Positions 43,752 through 56,067 of a stretch of DNA of 64,000 bases are shown one piece after another; the first letter of the stretch is position 1; every line of letters starts with the position of its first letter. Made by a program: the position numbers and the translations under genes. This DNA is from Lolium rigidum (taxonomy: Eukaryota > Streptophyta > Magnoliopsida > Poales > Poaceae), in contig NC_061510.1 in the NCBI RefSeq assembly GCF_022539505.1, positions 227,996,043 to 228,060,042 on the forward strand, written 5' to 3'. The notes under the pieces were generated by a model. It worked only from the letters and a program-made list of their open reading frames with translations, ran no database searches and was not told the origin of the DNA.

Positions 43752-43763
43752 GCTCTGATAGCA
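43752..43763 (-). other. Primer binding site, tRNA-iMet type
   Basis: The minus strand reads TGCTATCAGAGC, one base from the TGGTATCAGAGC complementary to the initiator tRNA-Met 3' end. It lies two bases inside the LTR end (ACCACA at 43766-43771). Confidence 0.7.
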
Positions 43764-43765
43764 AC

Positions 43766-46700
43766 TGTGGTAACCCTGCATACCACTGCATGTTGTAGTA
43801 TGCCAGTCGTTGATATAACATTCACGAAGTACCAATCCGGAAATATTACATCCCTCGGAGTAGTACAACAGAAACATAGCTGGTCTTGAACTCATTCACA
43901 TATTATTACAATCCATATATGTACATCATCTCGGAGATCCTCCTGGGTCCATAGAGGTTTACTCCTAGGTTCGAGTTGAACCCTACTTAACTTACATAAT
44001 ATAAGTCTTAGTAAGTTAAACATTATTGGACTCGAGCAGCTAAATGCTAAAGAGTTTGTGATGCTCGATTACTACTACTACTACTGTTGTGGTTTACGCT
44101 TGTTCTCCTTTTGGAACCTCCCCGGTTCCGTAGACAATCAGTAGTCGCCCCCTCTACTCCTCCAGAGAGGTCTGGTTCTTCGTAGCAGATCCCATATGCT
44201 CCGTCTGGTCCTTCGGTGGCCTCCTCAAGTTGATTCAGACAATCTAAGCAGGGGATTATAAGAGGTATGAGTACGAGCGTACTCAACAAGTTCATTATAG
44301 GAAGAGGTGTTTAATGCACTAGATATGGCATTAGACCAGAAAGTCTAATACCAATGCAGGTTTTCATAATCATTTCTTCAAAAGGTTGCTTTTATTCAGA
44401 AGAACTATGTCCGTCAGCCTTCACCGGTTTACTAGAACTTCATGGGGTTCCTTTCCGGCAGCGTTCGTAGTTCCAAATCCCGGAACAAGGAGTGACAGGT
44501 CACGATTCATTACACTTTGCAGAGGTGTGTTGCTTTACCCATAAGAGATCTTAACCCTCGTGCCAACCGGCAGCTTTCCCGTCCACACTTCTGTGGTGTG
44601 AGGCCCGGTATAACGTCTTAGTTAAATTGTACTCCTTCACGACCTCGCACACCACCCTTTGTTGCAATTCTGACCTTGGGTCCTCGCCGGTCTGTATCAT
44701 TTGGATACCTTCCGACCTCGACAACTATCAGGTTTCGCGACCTTGATACCTTCGTCGGCCGTTGCAACCCATCATAGACCGCATTACCGTGGGGAATTAG
44801 CATGGGATCCCCACCCACCGGTTGTTCTCGCAAGACACGACTGCTACAGTAAGCACATCCGTTGATGTACGAGAGGAAGAAATACAATTAACTACTCTGT
44901 CCCAATCCAGATCTTATGGTTAACACGAGTTTTACGGCACAAGAATCACTGGACGGCATTGGTTGTTAATCCTAGATGGATATAAAACCTTGCAATGGAA
45001 CCTCCACCATACTCATACCATGGTTCCATTTCCCACCACATAGTCATATTCATAGTTATGAAATTAGCATCTTTGCTTTTCATGCAAGAGTGATAAGCAT
45101 AGTACTTTGCAAGTAATTTGGTAAAAATACTCAAAGTAACATGAGCAAGTGATGAACTTGCCTGGTGACTGCAATGTAGTGTAGTTGGATTGTTTGGACT
45201 GACCCTGGTCCTCTGTTTCTGAAAGATAGCATCATTGTCCGTTAAGGGCAATGTTTAAAGATTCAAATATGCATGCTTTCAGTTTTTAGGGTTTGTTCCC
45301 CCCTTCCCGGTGCTTTGTTATTTCATGTCGGAGGTGTCGAATAAGAACAATTTATGATTACTCCTTAAGAGTAAAAATATTAACTTGGAATATTTCCAAG
45401 TTTTATTTAAGTCCATTTTAAATTTATTTAATGATCTTTTATTAATTTCTTTATCTTTGAATTAAATAATGGTTCAAATTATATTGTTTCAAAAATTATA
45501 TCTCATATTTTATTTGCATAGAGAATAAAATTTTAAGTGGTTTTCATATTTTTCTCTATTTTTTAGAGTAATATTCAATTTATAAAATTTTATCAAAGTT
45601 TCAGTTTTAAATGAAATTTGGAAATGTCCAAATTGCCCTTGGGCCCACCTGCCAGGTGAAGCCCAGTGGGTTGGGCTAAACTCACCGGCCTGATCCAACC
45701 CGCTCGATCGCACCAGTCATACCCCCGCGCCTCCTCGACGAACCCTAGCTCTCTCGCGACACCGTGGTCACCGCCGCCGTTGCCGCTTTATTCCGGCCGC
45801 CTCTGACCATCTCCGGCGACGAGATCGGTCGCATCTGGCTCGCTGCTCGACGGCGCACCCGATGGTCAGCGTCGATTTATGTTTGGCGGTCGCCTCCGCT
45901 CTCCCCCAACCCTACTGCAACTAGGGTTGCACATGTTCGCGGTGATTCGCCGCTCGCCGGCGTTCCTGGCGTTGCATGCTGCCGTGAGCCTCGTCACGGT
46001 GGTGTTGGGCGTTGCGGCGCTTGTCGTGGCCTGGCTTGGCCTGGCCTGGCGCCGCCATGCATCTGGCGTGTGCCGCCGTGGCCGCCATGCCGCCATGGCC
46101 GCGCTCTCCGTCTGCTCGCCCAGGTACGTGCTCCGCCCTCTCTCTCTTGCTTGTTCTTCCTCCTCACCCACCATTGGATGCCTTGGCATCCATGGCGCTG
46201 CTGCTCCTGTGTGCTGCTGCTGCTCATGTGTGCTGCTGCTGTGTGATGCTGCTGCTCCTGTGTGTTGCTGCTGCTCCTATGTACCCTAGCTTGCCATGCT
46301 ATTGCTCTGTGGCCATGCATGTGTTGTCGCTCTCTCCATGCTCTAGCCTATGCTGCTCCTCCCTACTTCCTGTGCATGGTTCTGTGAAATTCCTAGATAC
46401 TACTGGCTTGCTTATGCATGTATATATTGTCTGTAGCTATTCCTATGCTTATGCTCATGATGTTGCTGCCGCTGTGGCAATTGTGCAATTTTTCATGAGC
46501 ATGTTGTGATGCTCATGGCTTGCCATGTTGCTCCAGTTGCTGCTGCTACTAGATGGTCACGTGTCTTCATAAATCTTGCCCCTGGCTTGATTACTGTGAG
46601 TAATCCTTGCTTATGCAAGGGCCAGTGTTGTTTATGTGGTGCTCATTGAGCTCTGGCTCATGATAGAGCCCTGCTAGGCTTGACTGTTCTCTATATGCAT

Positions 46701-48808
46701 CCATTCCTTGATGATGTGCTTCTGGATACAATTATAAGATTAATTACATGATTTTCTGTGATGCAATTGTTGCTTAACTGTGGCCATTTCATTTAACTGG
46801 TCCATGTTCTTCTGCTAGGTTAGACTCTAGCATGCTTTAGCATGCCCTAGCTTGCTCTGGCGGGCCCTGATGATCTTGTGATCATCAGCTGCTTGCTGGT
46901 TGCTTGCTATTTCACTGTCTGTGCCTGATTGTGGCTTATCTCTGTGTCTGTGTGGCTCATATCTGGTGTTGGTGCATGGTTCTTCTTAGTAAAGCATATA
47001 CTGATGCTTGCAGTGATCCTCTGGATCATTTGCAAGTGTCTAGGCCACTGGTTGCTTGTGTAATTCATTTATTTGTGTACCTTGGCTTGATTAAATGGAT
47101 AATTGAGATGAACTGTGATACAGTTATGATTATTTTAATTGCTTGACTTGAGCTAGAGGGATGCCAACCATTGGTTGGGGACCCTAGCTCATTCTGAACC
47201 CTTCTGGGTAATGATGTAATGGCTTGGCTTATCTATTTTGGGTTTGAGGTGACCTGGACAGTAAATATTTGCTTTCCAAGGTAGCTCCCCTCTTTGTGGC
47301 TTAATGTGGCTTGATAAATGCTTACTGGTTGACCCTCTTTTGGATTTCCAGTAGCTTTTTAGTGTTGAGAAAATTAAATAGACAACCATTTGTCTATATG
47401 TATGATGGTTTACTAACCAATAGGTGCTAGGTGAGTTGGGCTAGCTGGTTGTGAACCAATCTTTGCTGGATACTTTGATTTGCCAAAGTGGTGATACACT
47501 TGGCCAGACAAAGTCTTCCCTTGGGTAAATCCTTTCTAGCCTAGACCCTATTTTTCCAGCACCACTGGTTTACACCAAATGATGATGCTCATAGGGTAAT
47601 CCTACCCTTTGGCTTGTGTGTGATGCATATGCTTATTTATGAGCAAAACAAATGCTTTCTCATGTATTTCTGTTTATACCTCACTCCAGCTCCTAGAAAA
47701 TGGTTTTGGTGTAGTGGTTTTGCTTCTGGATGATTGTGTATGCTTGCCCTGCTCCTCCAGGCTAGCTTGTGATGATCCACTCCATCTTGTGCTTGCTCAA
47801 CAGTTAGCAGTTCTTGGTGGAACTGTTTCTGGATGATTTCTGGTCGTTTTCTGTTCTTCTTGTTCTAAGTGTTCTTACCCTGGTGAAGCTGTTGTCGATG
47901 AGCTGCTAGGGTTTTGGCTTGAAAAACTTTATATATGCTCCTCTCCTTGATCTCTTGGTCGACAGCAAGTCCTGGCACCATTTTGGTGACTCTCCCTGGC
48001 CTGTGTGCTGTTGGGCATGCACCATGCCTTGTGAGCTGCCTATGTGTTCCCTGGTTGGAACTTGTGTGTGAGTGGATGAGCTCTCGGTTGGTTTGGTGAT
48101 ATCCATCTAAATTTTTGTTTCTTTTCCTAACCTGCCAAGTGGCTTTGCCACTTGGCTTAATGCCATTTCTATTTGTTGTTGTGTGTGTGTGTGTGTGCAG
48201 GGATCAAAATGGATGGTCAAGAAGATCTCAATGCCATGTTGATCAAGAAGTTCTTGAAGATTAAATTGTGTAGTTTAGTATGTTACAATTGCTTGTAATT
48301 TTCCTTTTCTTTTCATTTAATCAATTTCTGAAATGTGTGATGTAATGTTAAATTCATATGAATATTGTAATGACATTGCATTTTTATGTGTGATATCAAT
48401 AAAGCTCAAGTTTCCCTAATGATCATTTCATATGAATTTGTATTCTTTTATATTCATAATTTTCCAGTTTATAATATTGTTTTATGAGTTATTCATTATT
48501 TGAATTATAATATACCTAAATGAGGTTTGAATTTGAAATTCAAACTTAACTTGTTTGAATTCAATCATTCAACTTAAGTTAAAATGTGGATTGTTCCCCT
48601 CTCTTCTCGAAATCCTAAGTTAAGATAAGATAGGTCCAAGTTTATCGCACTCTCGAAACCCTAACCCTTTCTGGTGTCGAGAGAGAAACTTGTTCCCCCT
48701 TAAGATGTAGTTTGTAATAAAGCGCGAAATTTCCCCAGATTTTACGATGCAATGCACATCCCTTTCTAAATTCTACCCCGCAATCATCTCGAATCCTGGG
48801 ATATTACC
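43766..48808 (-). mobile_element. 5' LTR of the chromovirus, about 5 kb
   Basis: It runs from the LTR end next to the primer site (43766) to the LTR start TGTAATAT-like at 48808, with the first A changed. The part 46095-48808 is the repeat of 34944-37650. At 5.0 kb it is long for a plant LTR. It contains a GC-rich block at 45720-46200, AT-rich stretches at 45330-45610 and 48250-48560, and a GT microsatellite at about 48178-48198. No host gene is supported; the GC-rich frames are low complexity. Confidence 0.75.
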
Positions 48809-48825
48809 GCCTTTCCCCTTTAAAG
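48809..48825 (-). repeat. Polypurine-tract remnant outside the 5' LTR
   Basis: GCCTTTCCCC followed by TTTAAAGAAAAC matches the sequence at 37651-37670 that normally lies inside the element next to the 3' LTR. Its presence outside the 5' LTR means the LTR was once followed by another copy of the interior. Confidence 0.6.
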
Positions 48826-49208
48826 AAAACCCGGTCCTTTCTATTACACTGATAAAATCATCCTATTCTATTTACTTACTGCAAGCACCGTTCTCTTTAG
48901 TTCCACAACAAACAAACATCTCTTTCCACATTATACGGTTATTCCTTTGTTTTTAGGAAAACCTGTGAGATTGACAACCTCACTGTAAGTTGGGGCAAAG
49001 TATTTTGGTTGTGTTGTGTGCAGGTTCCACGTTGTTGCTGACGCCGGTTGTGCGCCCTGCCACAAGTTAGCTAGCAACACCTTCAGAAGTTACGCCTTTC
49101 TCCTACTAGTCGATTAAACCTTGGTTTCTTACTGACGGAAAACTTGCTACTGTGCTCATCATACCTTCCTCTTGGGGTTCCCCAATGGTGTGCAATTTGC
49201 GCTCATCA
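48826..49208 (+). mobile_element. Inverted Athila LTR fragment
   Basis: This is the reverse complement of 34548-34935, ending GCGCTCATCA at 49208. No primer site follows, so it is the end of a 3' LTR of a plus-strand Athila element lying against the Tat-like element. It begins at the GGACCGGG word, within about 12 bp of where the left fragment stops. Confidence 0.75.
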
Positions 49209-49357
49209 GTCGCATCTTTGGGACCAGAGTATGACAACATCTGATGGGCTCTAGACATTACTGGTTGATGCGACGCTTCAAGAACACAATAACAACTTCA
49301 GTACCAATCATTGTTTGGCCACCGTCATTCTTCGTGTCTAGGACCTTCTCATACGAA

Positions 49358-50187
49358 TCATCGGCTATCAGATTTTCTTCGACAGTCAAGATATTTTGCC
49401 AGGACTTCTTCGGCGTCGCCTCTAGGACGTCTATGAATTTCGGCAGGTCGGAGCGATGTCCTGAAGCTGGCCGATCCCTGACCTACAATTCTTGCCCTTG
49501 TGTATTTTTGCATAGCTTTGATCCGAGCAATAAGAGACTCGGTAGCCGCCAATTCTTTGGGTGTAGCTTCAGCATCTCAAGATTTGCGCCTCAAGATTTC
49601 TTGTGACATATCAAAAGGAGCAAGGCCACATTTTTGGGTGCCAGTTGATTCATCCTTGACGTACAACCACTTCTTGCACCAGCCTTGGACTGAGTCGGCA
49701 AATTTCAAGTCAAAATACCCAGCTTCTGGCCGCACGCAGATACAAACACCACCTACATTGTAGATGGCGTTTCTCGAGTTGCTTCGGCGGAGGTAGAAAA
49801 TGCATTTCCATAGGCCCCAGTGGGGATGGAAGCCAAGGAAGCACTTGCAAAGTGTGATAAAGATAGAAATGTGGAGAATAGAATTGGGAGTCAGCTGATA
49901 CAGCTGAATCCCATAGACAAAAAGAAGTCCACGAAGGAATTCGTGGACTAGAACGGACATGCTACGAACAAGGAAATCGGTGAAAATTACCTGGAAACCA
50001 TCGGGAGGATCGGGAATTCATCACCTAGGATCTTCACTGCTTCATCGTTCGTCAGAAAGCCCATCTTCTTGACTTGTGATGATCCTGCGAGGTGAATTTG
50101 GATCTCTCCCATCTAGAGACCGGCCTTCTCTGCTCGAGTGGATGCGCCAGCGGCGATGTTCTTGGTGCGCTTGGTCCGAGGAGGCAT
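49358..50187 (-). pseudogene. Antisense extra ORF of the second Tat-like element, broken
   Basis: The start ATG at 50187 is followed by PPRTKRTKN, like the copy at 590, but an in-frame TAG is met after about 24 codons. Further on, 49577-49960 is open and contains VHEFLRGLLFVYGIQLYQLT, SILHISIFITLCKCFLGF, HPHWGLWKCIFYLRR and DSVQGWCKKWLYV. A last piece at 49358-49552 (LIARIKAMQ, ending LDCRRKSDSR) looks like the C-terminal coil. Three frames are therefore needed. It runs opposite to the LTR. Function is unknown; the domain is the putative gypsy-type transposon family. Confidence 0.7.
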
Positions 50188-50327
50188 GGTGGCGAAGTAG
50201 TAGCGCGGAGGAAGAGAAGAAGAGCTCAGAGCAGCGAGCGCGAATGGTGGCAAGAGCTAGGGCAATGGGAGAGGCAAGGATTCGTGCGGTGGAGTGAAGA
50301 AGGGAAAAAATGAGATCCAGGGTTAAC

Positions 50328-50334
50328 CTTTATA
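50328..50334 (-). promoter_or_regulatory. TATA motif upstream of the second antisense ORF
   Basis: TATAAAG on the minus strand lies 147 bp upstream of the ATG at 50187, matching the arrangement at 726-732 in the first copy. Confidence 0.45.
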
Positions 50335-51509
50335 ACCTGGAAGATGAAGTGGTTGGACCGTTGGATATACGCGGAATAATCCTTTCCTTACATGTGGTAG
50401 CACGGTAAAGTTATTTTGCAGTTTATTTTGAAAATAAATAAGTTACTGCGCGCGTGCCGGAAATGTCGGAGAACGTGAGAGCCCCACTTCGTGCGACATG
50501 GGAGAAGAGCAATAATTTTGGACCCACAAAACAGTGGTCCACCAGCAGTCGTGTCTTCCTGAGGCGACAACACATGGTCTTCGTCAGCATCGACGTCACG
50601 TTTGACAAAATATTCGAGTTAGCAGGACAATTCGAGAAGTGTAAAATTTGGAGCCTATGTCCAGCTGCAAGCACCTGACCATATGCTCGGGTGCTACTTG
50701 CTACTCTTATCAGCACTATCGATTAAACTGCTGATAAGACAAGGTGAATGATGAAAAAATATAGAGTGGGTTAATAGCAAAATTTGAGCCTACACCCAAG
50801 TGCAAACACTCGGAGGTAGCCGCTGGTCGTGCACCCGATGAACATTGATAATGAAGAAAGCCCAAGATAGCAAATCAATATAGAATGGAACCGAAGAATT
50901 TCGGTTGTGGGCATACATCTTCGAGTTTCATGAAACTCGTCATGTACTCCCATCGGGAGTCAAGATATTATTTGATGAAATATATAAACTCGATAAAATG
51001 GAATATTCCATCAGCCGATCAAAGGCACTCGACAATATATTCTCAGAGTGCGTCCGTCGCGATAAAAATTCTGAATGTTGTGACTCACAAAAGGGTCACG
51101 AAGGTAAGACCCCAGGATCCGTCCTATGTGGCGTGGTATCGCACCTGAATGCGCTCTCTCACTTTATCCACATCAACATATGTGAAGAAAAATCCGAGCG
51201 GGCGCGTTGGGTACTCGATAAAATAGCTAGAATTCAGTTTTCGGTAAGTCCTAAAGCGGCACGCACTGAGTTACACCAGTATCCCACGTTCGAGTCCAGG
51301 GACTTGAATTTGAAGTAGGTTTATGCGGATTTGCCACAAGATAAATTAACTAGTACCTGACATGTCAGATGAACCAACCTCGTTTACCATTATCCCTGTA
51401 CAGTATAGACATTGAGTAAGATTTGAACATGACTCAAAAGTATTATCAAAAAGATGAAAGATGGAGATTTTGCCCGACTCTACTACTCGAGTAAAATCTC
51501 GGGGGCTAC

Positions 51510-51910
51510 TGACATAGGTATGCCTAAGGAGCATGTCGCATACATACCCCTGGTCTATTATTGGAGCAGAAAGCCCATGGACTCGAAGTTTCAGAAGCCC
51601 AGAAGGCTGAAGGTGTTCGGGTTAGGAAAGTAGAGTTATTATAGGAAACCTGTAATCAATATAGGAAAAGGCCCAACGCGGTCCAATAACTTGTACTTGT
51701 GCGGCACGGAAAAGCCTCGGCTTCACCTCCTATATAAAGGGGAAGCCGAGGACGAAATAAGGATCGAATCATTGCAGCCCCTAGCCACCGTAATATTGTT
51801 AAGTTGGACGCCTTTGTTCGTCTGACAACCTTCGAGATCAATTTTCCCTCTACTTTCTACGAAACCAAAAGTCTACAATTTGTAGGCATTGACGAATCGA
51901 TACCTCGTCA
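51510..51910 (+). mobile_element. LTR of the second Tat-like element
   Basis: Starts TGACATAGGTATGCC and ends ACCTCGTCA, 401 bp, directly after the polypurine tract. A TATA box (TATATAAAGGGG) lies at 51731. The end matches the LTR at 20740-21077 (TTGTAGGCATTGAC...). It lies at the 3' side, so it is the 3' LTR. Confidence 0.75.
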
Positions 51911-52457
51911 CCCACAAAGTCTCATTGGCACATTTAAATACAATTATTCCAGAACATTGTTTATTTATCGGTGTGTGGTGGAGACTGTTAAGTTGAACTT
52001 CCACTAATAACTTTGTATTACAGTAGTTCGCAACTTGAATAGTGGACTATGCCTTGAACTACAAGTTTTCTGCACACTAACTTCACACAAAGCCTAGATC
52101 GATACAAGGTTGCCATGAGGCTTCCTCGCGGTGTGGAGCTTATACATCATACTCCAAGGCCTTTCATGAGTTTATTAGAGAGTTCCCAACTCATAGATTG
52201 CAATTTTTAACAATGAGACACATATAGGTGTGTTCTTCAGAAGATGTTTCGCACGACAACATCTTTGCTTGAATAAGCCACTTAGAACACATTAAGATAA
52301 ACATCAACCTACCATGCATATTAGGACATTATTGCATATTCACAGAGAGGTAAATTGAATGTAGAGATACTCTCCTCCCAGCCGACCAACAGTTTGTCTC
52401 CCAACTCTAATTCACGGGATATCCGGTCACATAGAGTGGGTTACCTATGTGGGAAAC
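51911..52457 (-). other. Non-coding stretch, probably the 3' interior of the copia element
   Basis: AT-rich, no open frame of note. It lies immediately 3' of the copia RNase H remnant on the minus strand, so it is likely the element's 3' untranslated part or LTR. No clear LTR ends were found. Confidence 0.35.
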
Positions 52458-54540
52458 TCATAGTGTGTGTCTCAAACCCATCTCCCTCGATGCATTGTCT
52501 ATCACATTGCACGATAGATCCATTATGAAGGGATCTGCCAAGTTTCTAGACGTTTGGATATAATCCAACGCAATAACTCTGGAGTTTCTCATTTTCCTGA
52601 CAGATTTCAATCTCCTCTTCATATGCCATGATGACTTCATCCTTAGAGTTGTTTACTTTAATGATCACAGTTTGATTACCACAGTTCATAGGGATAGTGG
52701 GTATTGGTTTCTCAACCACAGTTAAGTTCATCAAGAGCCCACGAAGCCACTCAGCTTCAACAGTGGCGGTGTCTAGTGTTGTGAGTTTTGCTTCCATTGT
52801 TGAACTCGTTAAGATGGTTTTCTTGCAAGACTTCTAGTAATCAGTGCCACCTCCAGGTGTAAACAAATAACCACTCGTGGCGGTAGTATCATCAGCATCA
52901 GAAATCTAGTTTGAGTCACTATAACCCTCAGGTACACTTGGATACCTAGTATAGTGAATACTATAGCTCGCAGTGCCTTTCAAATAGCAAATGTCAGGCC
53001 TTGTGGCACTGGCTAAGTACATAATCTAGCCAATGATTTGAGAATATCTCAATTGATCTCTCGCAATTCTTCAATTTTTTCGAATTAGCACACTAGGATC
53101 ATAAGGAGTTCGAGAAGACTTGCATTCGCTATACTCCAAACGATTCAATATCTTTTCCACATAGTGGGATTGAAGCCATGTAATCCCACCATTGTCATCC
53201 TTGAGAAGCTTGATGTTTAAGATTACACTAGCTACTACTAAGTCCTTCATCTCAAATCAACGAGATAGTAACTCTTTGACCTCCTTGATAATAGTAAGAC
53301 TGGTCCCAAATATTAATATGTCATCAACATAGAGACAAAAGATAATCCCCTCGCTCCAGCATGGTGATAGTATACACACTTATCAGCTTCGTTTACGACA
53401 AAGCCTTAAGCGTTTAAGGTTCTTTTGAACTTCTCGTGCCATTGTTTAGGTGCTTGTTTAACACCATACAAAGACTTCAATGACTTACACACCTGTCCTT
53501 CCCGACCAGCTACTACAAATTCATTGGGTTAATCCATATAAATTTCCTCATCAAACTCTCAATTTAGGAAAGCTATATCAACGTCCATTTGATGAACGAG
53601 AAGATCACGCGAGTCAACCAAGGAAAGTAGTACTGAAATAGTGGTTAATAGAGCTACTTGTGAGTATGTATCAAAGAAGTCCTTGCCTTCTTTTGAGTAT
53701 AATTCTTGACCACTAGTCGTGTCTTGTACTTTTCAATAGTACCATCGGACCTAAGCTTTTTTCTTAAACATCCATTTACATCCTGTAGGTTTGCACTCAG
53801 ACGACTAGTAACCTTCCAAGTTCCATTAACTAAGATGGAATCCATCTCTGTACTGACATCTTCTTTCCAGTAGTCAGCATCCTGACATGCACAGGATTCT
53901 AAGATAGAAGTGGGAGTGTCATCCACGAGGTACACAATTGAAATCATCACCAAAGAACATTGCAGTCCTATGTCTCTTGCTCCTTTTGGTAGCTTCCTTG
54001 TTTTCCTTCACATGATTATCATAGTGTCATCAAAGAAAGTCGCATTATTCGACTCTATAATAGTACCAACATGCATATTGGATACCCCACATTTTACTAT
54101 CAAAAATCTATTGCCAATGGTATGAAACACATATCCCAATTGAACACAGTCCACGGTTTTTGGTCCAAGCTTGCGTTTCTTGGGTATTGACACATTCATT
54201 TTCGCCAAACAAGCCAAGTCCATAAATAGGAGAGTTTCAACATTTTTCCTTTCCCATTTCTCAAAAGGAGTAATTGTTTTATTTTTTGTGGAAACATGTA
54301 TTAGGACATGACACGTGGTTATTATCGTCTCCCTCCATTATACTTTAGATAGACCCGATGTATCTAACATGTCGTTAACCAAATCAGTTAGTCTTCCAGC
54401 TACCCCATTTGACTAGGGTGAGTAGGGAGACGTCATCTCATAGAAAATGCCATGCTCTGCACAAAAAGAATCAAACTTGTTGGAAAAATACTCTACATCA
54501 CGATCAGACCTAAGCAGTTTAATCTTTCGGTCAAGTTGAT
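52458..54540 (-). mobile_element. Ty1/copia pol remnant, heavily decayed
   Basis: On the minus strand the order is integrase-like (54250-54540, with FEKWERKN-type words in broken frames), a linker (54008-54223: KKRKLGPKTVDCVQLGY, FLIVKCGVSNMHVGTIIES), the start of reverse transcriptase (53654-53953: DADYWKEDVSTEMDSIL, NGTWKVTSR, DGTIEKYKTRLVVKNYTQK), a broken middle (52800-53650), and RNase H (52546-52797: TATVEAEWLRGLLMNL; 52458-52640: KRRLKSVRKMRNS, NLADPF). This is integrase before reverse transcriptase, the copia order. Stops and frameshifts are many; gag and both LTRs are missing or unrecognised. Confidence 0.85.
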
Positions 54541-54690
54541 TTTATGTTTCAGATTTATAGATTTTAAAGTGATTAAATCCTCATCTTTAGTTTTAGAAGA
54601 TATACATAACAATATGGAAATATTAAATGGAGTTATCAACTAAACTTATAAAGTACTTTTTTCACGTTTTATCAATTCGCCATTCGTTTC
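54541..54690. other. AT-rich junction between the copia remnant and the WRKY19-like gene
   Basis: AT-rich, with a TATAAAG word at about 54645 that could serve as TATA box of the downstream gene. There is no other support. Confidence 0.3.
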
Positions 54691-54699
54691 GCGTATACG

Positions 54700-54876
54700 C
54701 GAGGACCACGGTAAAATATTGTTCACCACCCCTGCCACCAGGCACTAGCAGTAGCAGGGATACGAAAAGCGAAGTGGGCAGAAAGTTTTTGTCACCCCCG
54801 CCCTACATTACCGCTACACCTACACCGAGAGACCGAGCAGAAGAAGGAAGCAGGACGGCGACGCAGGTCGGCAGGT
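54700..54876 (+). other. Probable first (5' UTR) exon of the WRKY19-like gene
   Basis: A GC-balanced stretch ending CAGGTCGGCAG then GTGAGTTCC at 54877, a consensus splice donor. A CT microsatellite (54914-54948) follows in the intron. The start of transcription is not known. A second possible leader exon lies near 55119-55209, ending GACCGAG then GTATTG. Confidence 0.4.
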
Positions 54877-54910
54877 GAGTTCCTCCGCTCATCTAGCCTT
54901 CTTCTTCCTA

Positions 54911-54913
<3 letters not shown>

Positions 54914-54948
<35 letters not shown>
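54914..54948. repeat. CT microsatellite
   Basis: About 17 CT dinucleotides in the first intron; CT runs near transcription starts are common in plant genes. Confidence 0.95.
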
Positions 54949-54950
<2 letters not shown>

Positions 54951-55321
54951 GTGACCCAGCAGAATCCTTCCTGCATCGCTTCTCTCTCCCGTGGGTCCCC
55001 TGACTGCCCTCTCTCCTCCCCCCTCCAATGGACATGGTGGCTCCTCGCCGTTGCTTGTTCTAGTAGTATCATGGAAGCCCTAGAAATTTAGCACTCTCTA
55101 AAATCGCGAATCCCCTTCATGGCCGCCCACAACTTTAATCTCTTCTTGCTTCTTGAAGGTCAATTTGGAGCTGTAGCCGAGCCTGGTAGCAAACCAGATC
55201 AAGACCGAGGTATTGTGCATGCACAGATCAATTCACCCCTTCTTTTATCAGTCTTGCTGTATGTGCTATTCCCTGTAATGCGAACTTTGTTTCCTAGGCT
55301 GTGTTAATATGATTGCTAGTA

Positions 55322-55447
55322 CTCCCTCCGTCCATTAATAGATGTCCCATGGTTCGTCTAAATTGGGTTGTATCTATGCACTAAATTGTGTCTAGATACA
55401 TTTGAATTTAGACAAACTTTTGACATCAAAAAAATGGACAGAGGTAG
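55322..55447. mobile_element. Stowaway-like MITE (Tc1/mariner) in an intron
   Basis: CTCCCTCCGTCCA at the left and TGGACAGAGGTAG at the right are imperfect inverted ends, flanked by TA at 55320-55321 and 55448-55449. Length is 126 bp, typical of the family. The interior carries the usual TGTCTAGATACAT-type words. Confidence 0.85.
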
Positions 55448-55449
55448 TA

Positions 55450-56067
55450 TTATTCTTCTGCCGCCACCTTAAAAAAGGGTCAGTTCACACTCGAAAAAAA
55501 AAAGGGGTCAGCTGACTGTGAACTAATCTAGTTTTCAGTCCGGTGAGATCAGCCTGTTTGTGTATTCATTTCTTGTTGCTTTTATTGATTGGTTAGCCAT
55601 AATTCTTAGAACCGTTTCTTGTGTTTTAATCAAAGTGGGTTGCTGACCACGTACCATATTTAGCAAGATTCATCAATGACTGTACCGCATTTAGCAAGCA
55701 TTGCTCTAACCTTCTGCTATATTAGGTTATAGCATCCATGTAAAAATCTTGTACGTTTTCCATGCAAGGCTCCAACAAATAATGAATATTTCAGAACTAT
55801 CCACTGCGCAAACATGAATGGAGAATTAAAGGCTTTTGAAGAAAATCAGTTTCATTGTTACTTTTCTTGTTTGCTTAAGACCTATTCGTTGAAGAAACTA
55901 TACAAAGTCAATCATGCAAATATGCTACTGGACGATCTATTTATCACACAAAGATAATTATATCTTGCTGAAAATTCGCATTGAAAATTCACTTCTGACA
56001 GTAAGGCACACTGCATTATATAAACTATTGTATTTATATCCCCTCTCATATAGGGAAACTCTCATTT
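55450..56067 (+). other. Intron sequence of the WRKY19-like gene
   Basis: AT-rich and non-coding, no repeats recognised. Confidence 0.4.

Larger units (their letters stand above)
49209..51509 (+). mobile_element. 3' interior of a second Tat-like Ty3/gypsy element
   Basis: Contains the antisense extra ORF (49358-50187, minus), its promoter, then a non-coding stretch 50340-51500 that includes CTCGGGTGCTACTTGC and CTTATCAG repeats, an extra PPT-like block, and regions aligned with both 840-1480 and 20200-20735. It ends with the polypurine tract GGGGGCTAC just before the LTR. Confidence 0.75.

Noticed and set aside
55119..55307. 62-codon ORF starting MAAHNFNLFLLLEG as an upstream coding exon of the WRKY19-like gene
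   Set aside because: It is not in a frame that can be joined with confidence to the main exon and lies next to a likely donor at 55210; treated as possible leader sequence only.
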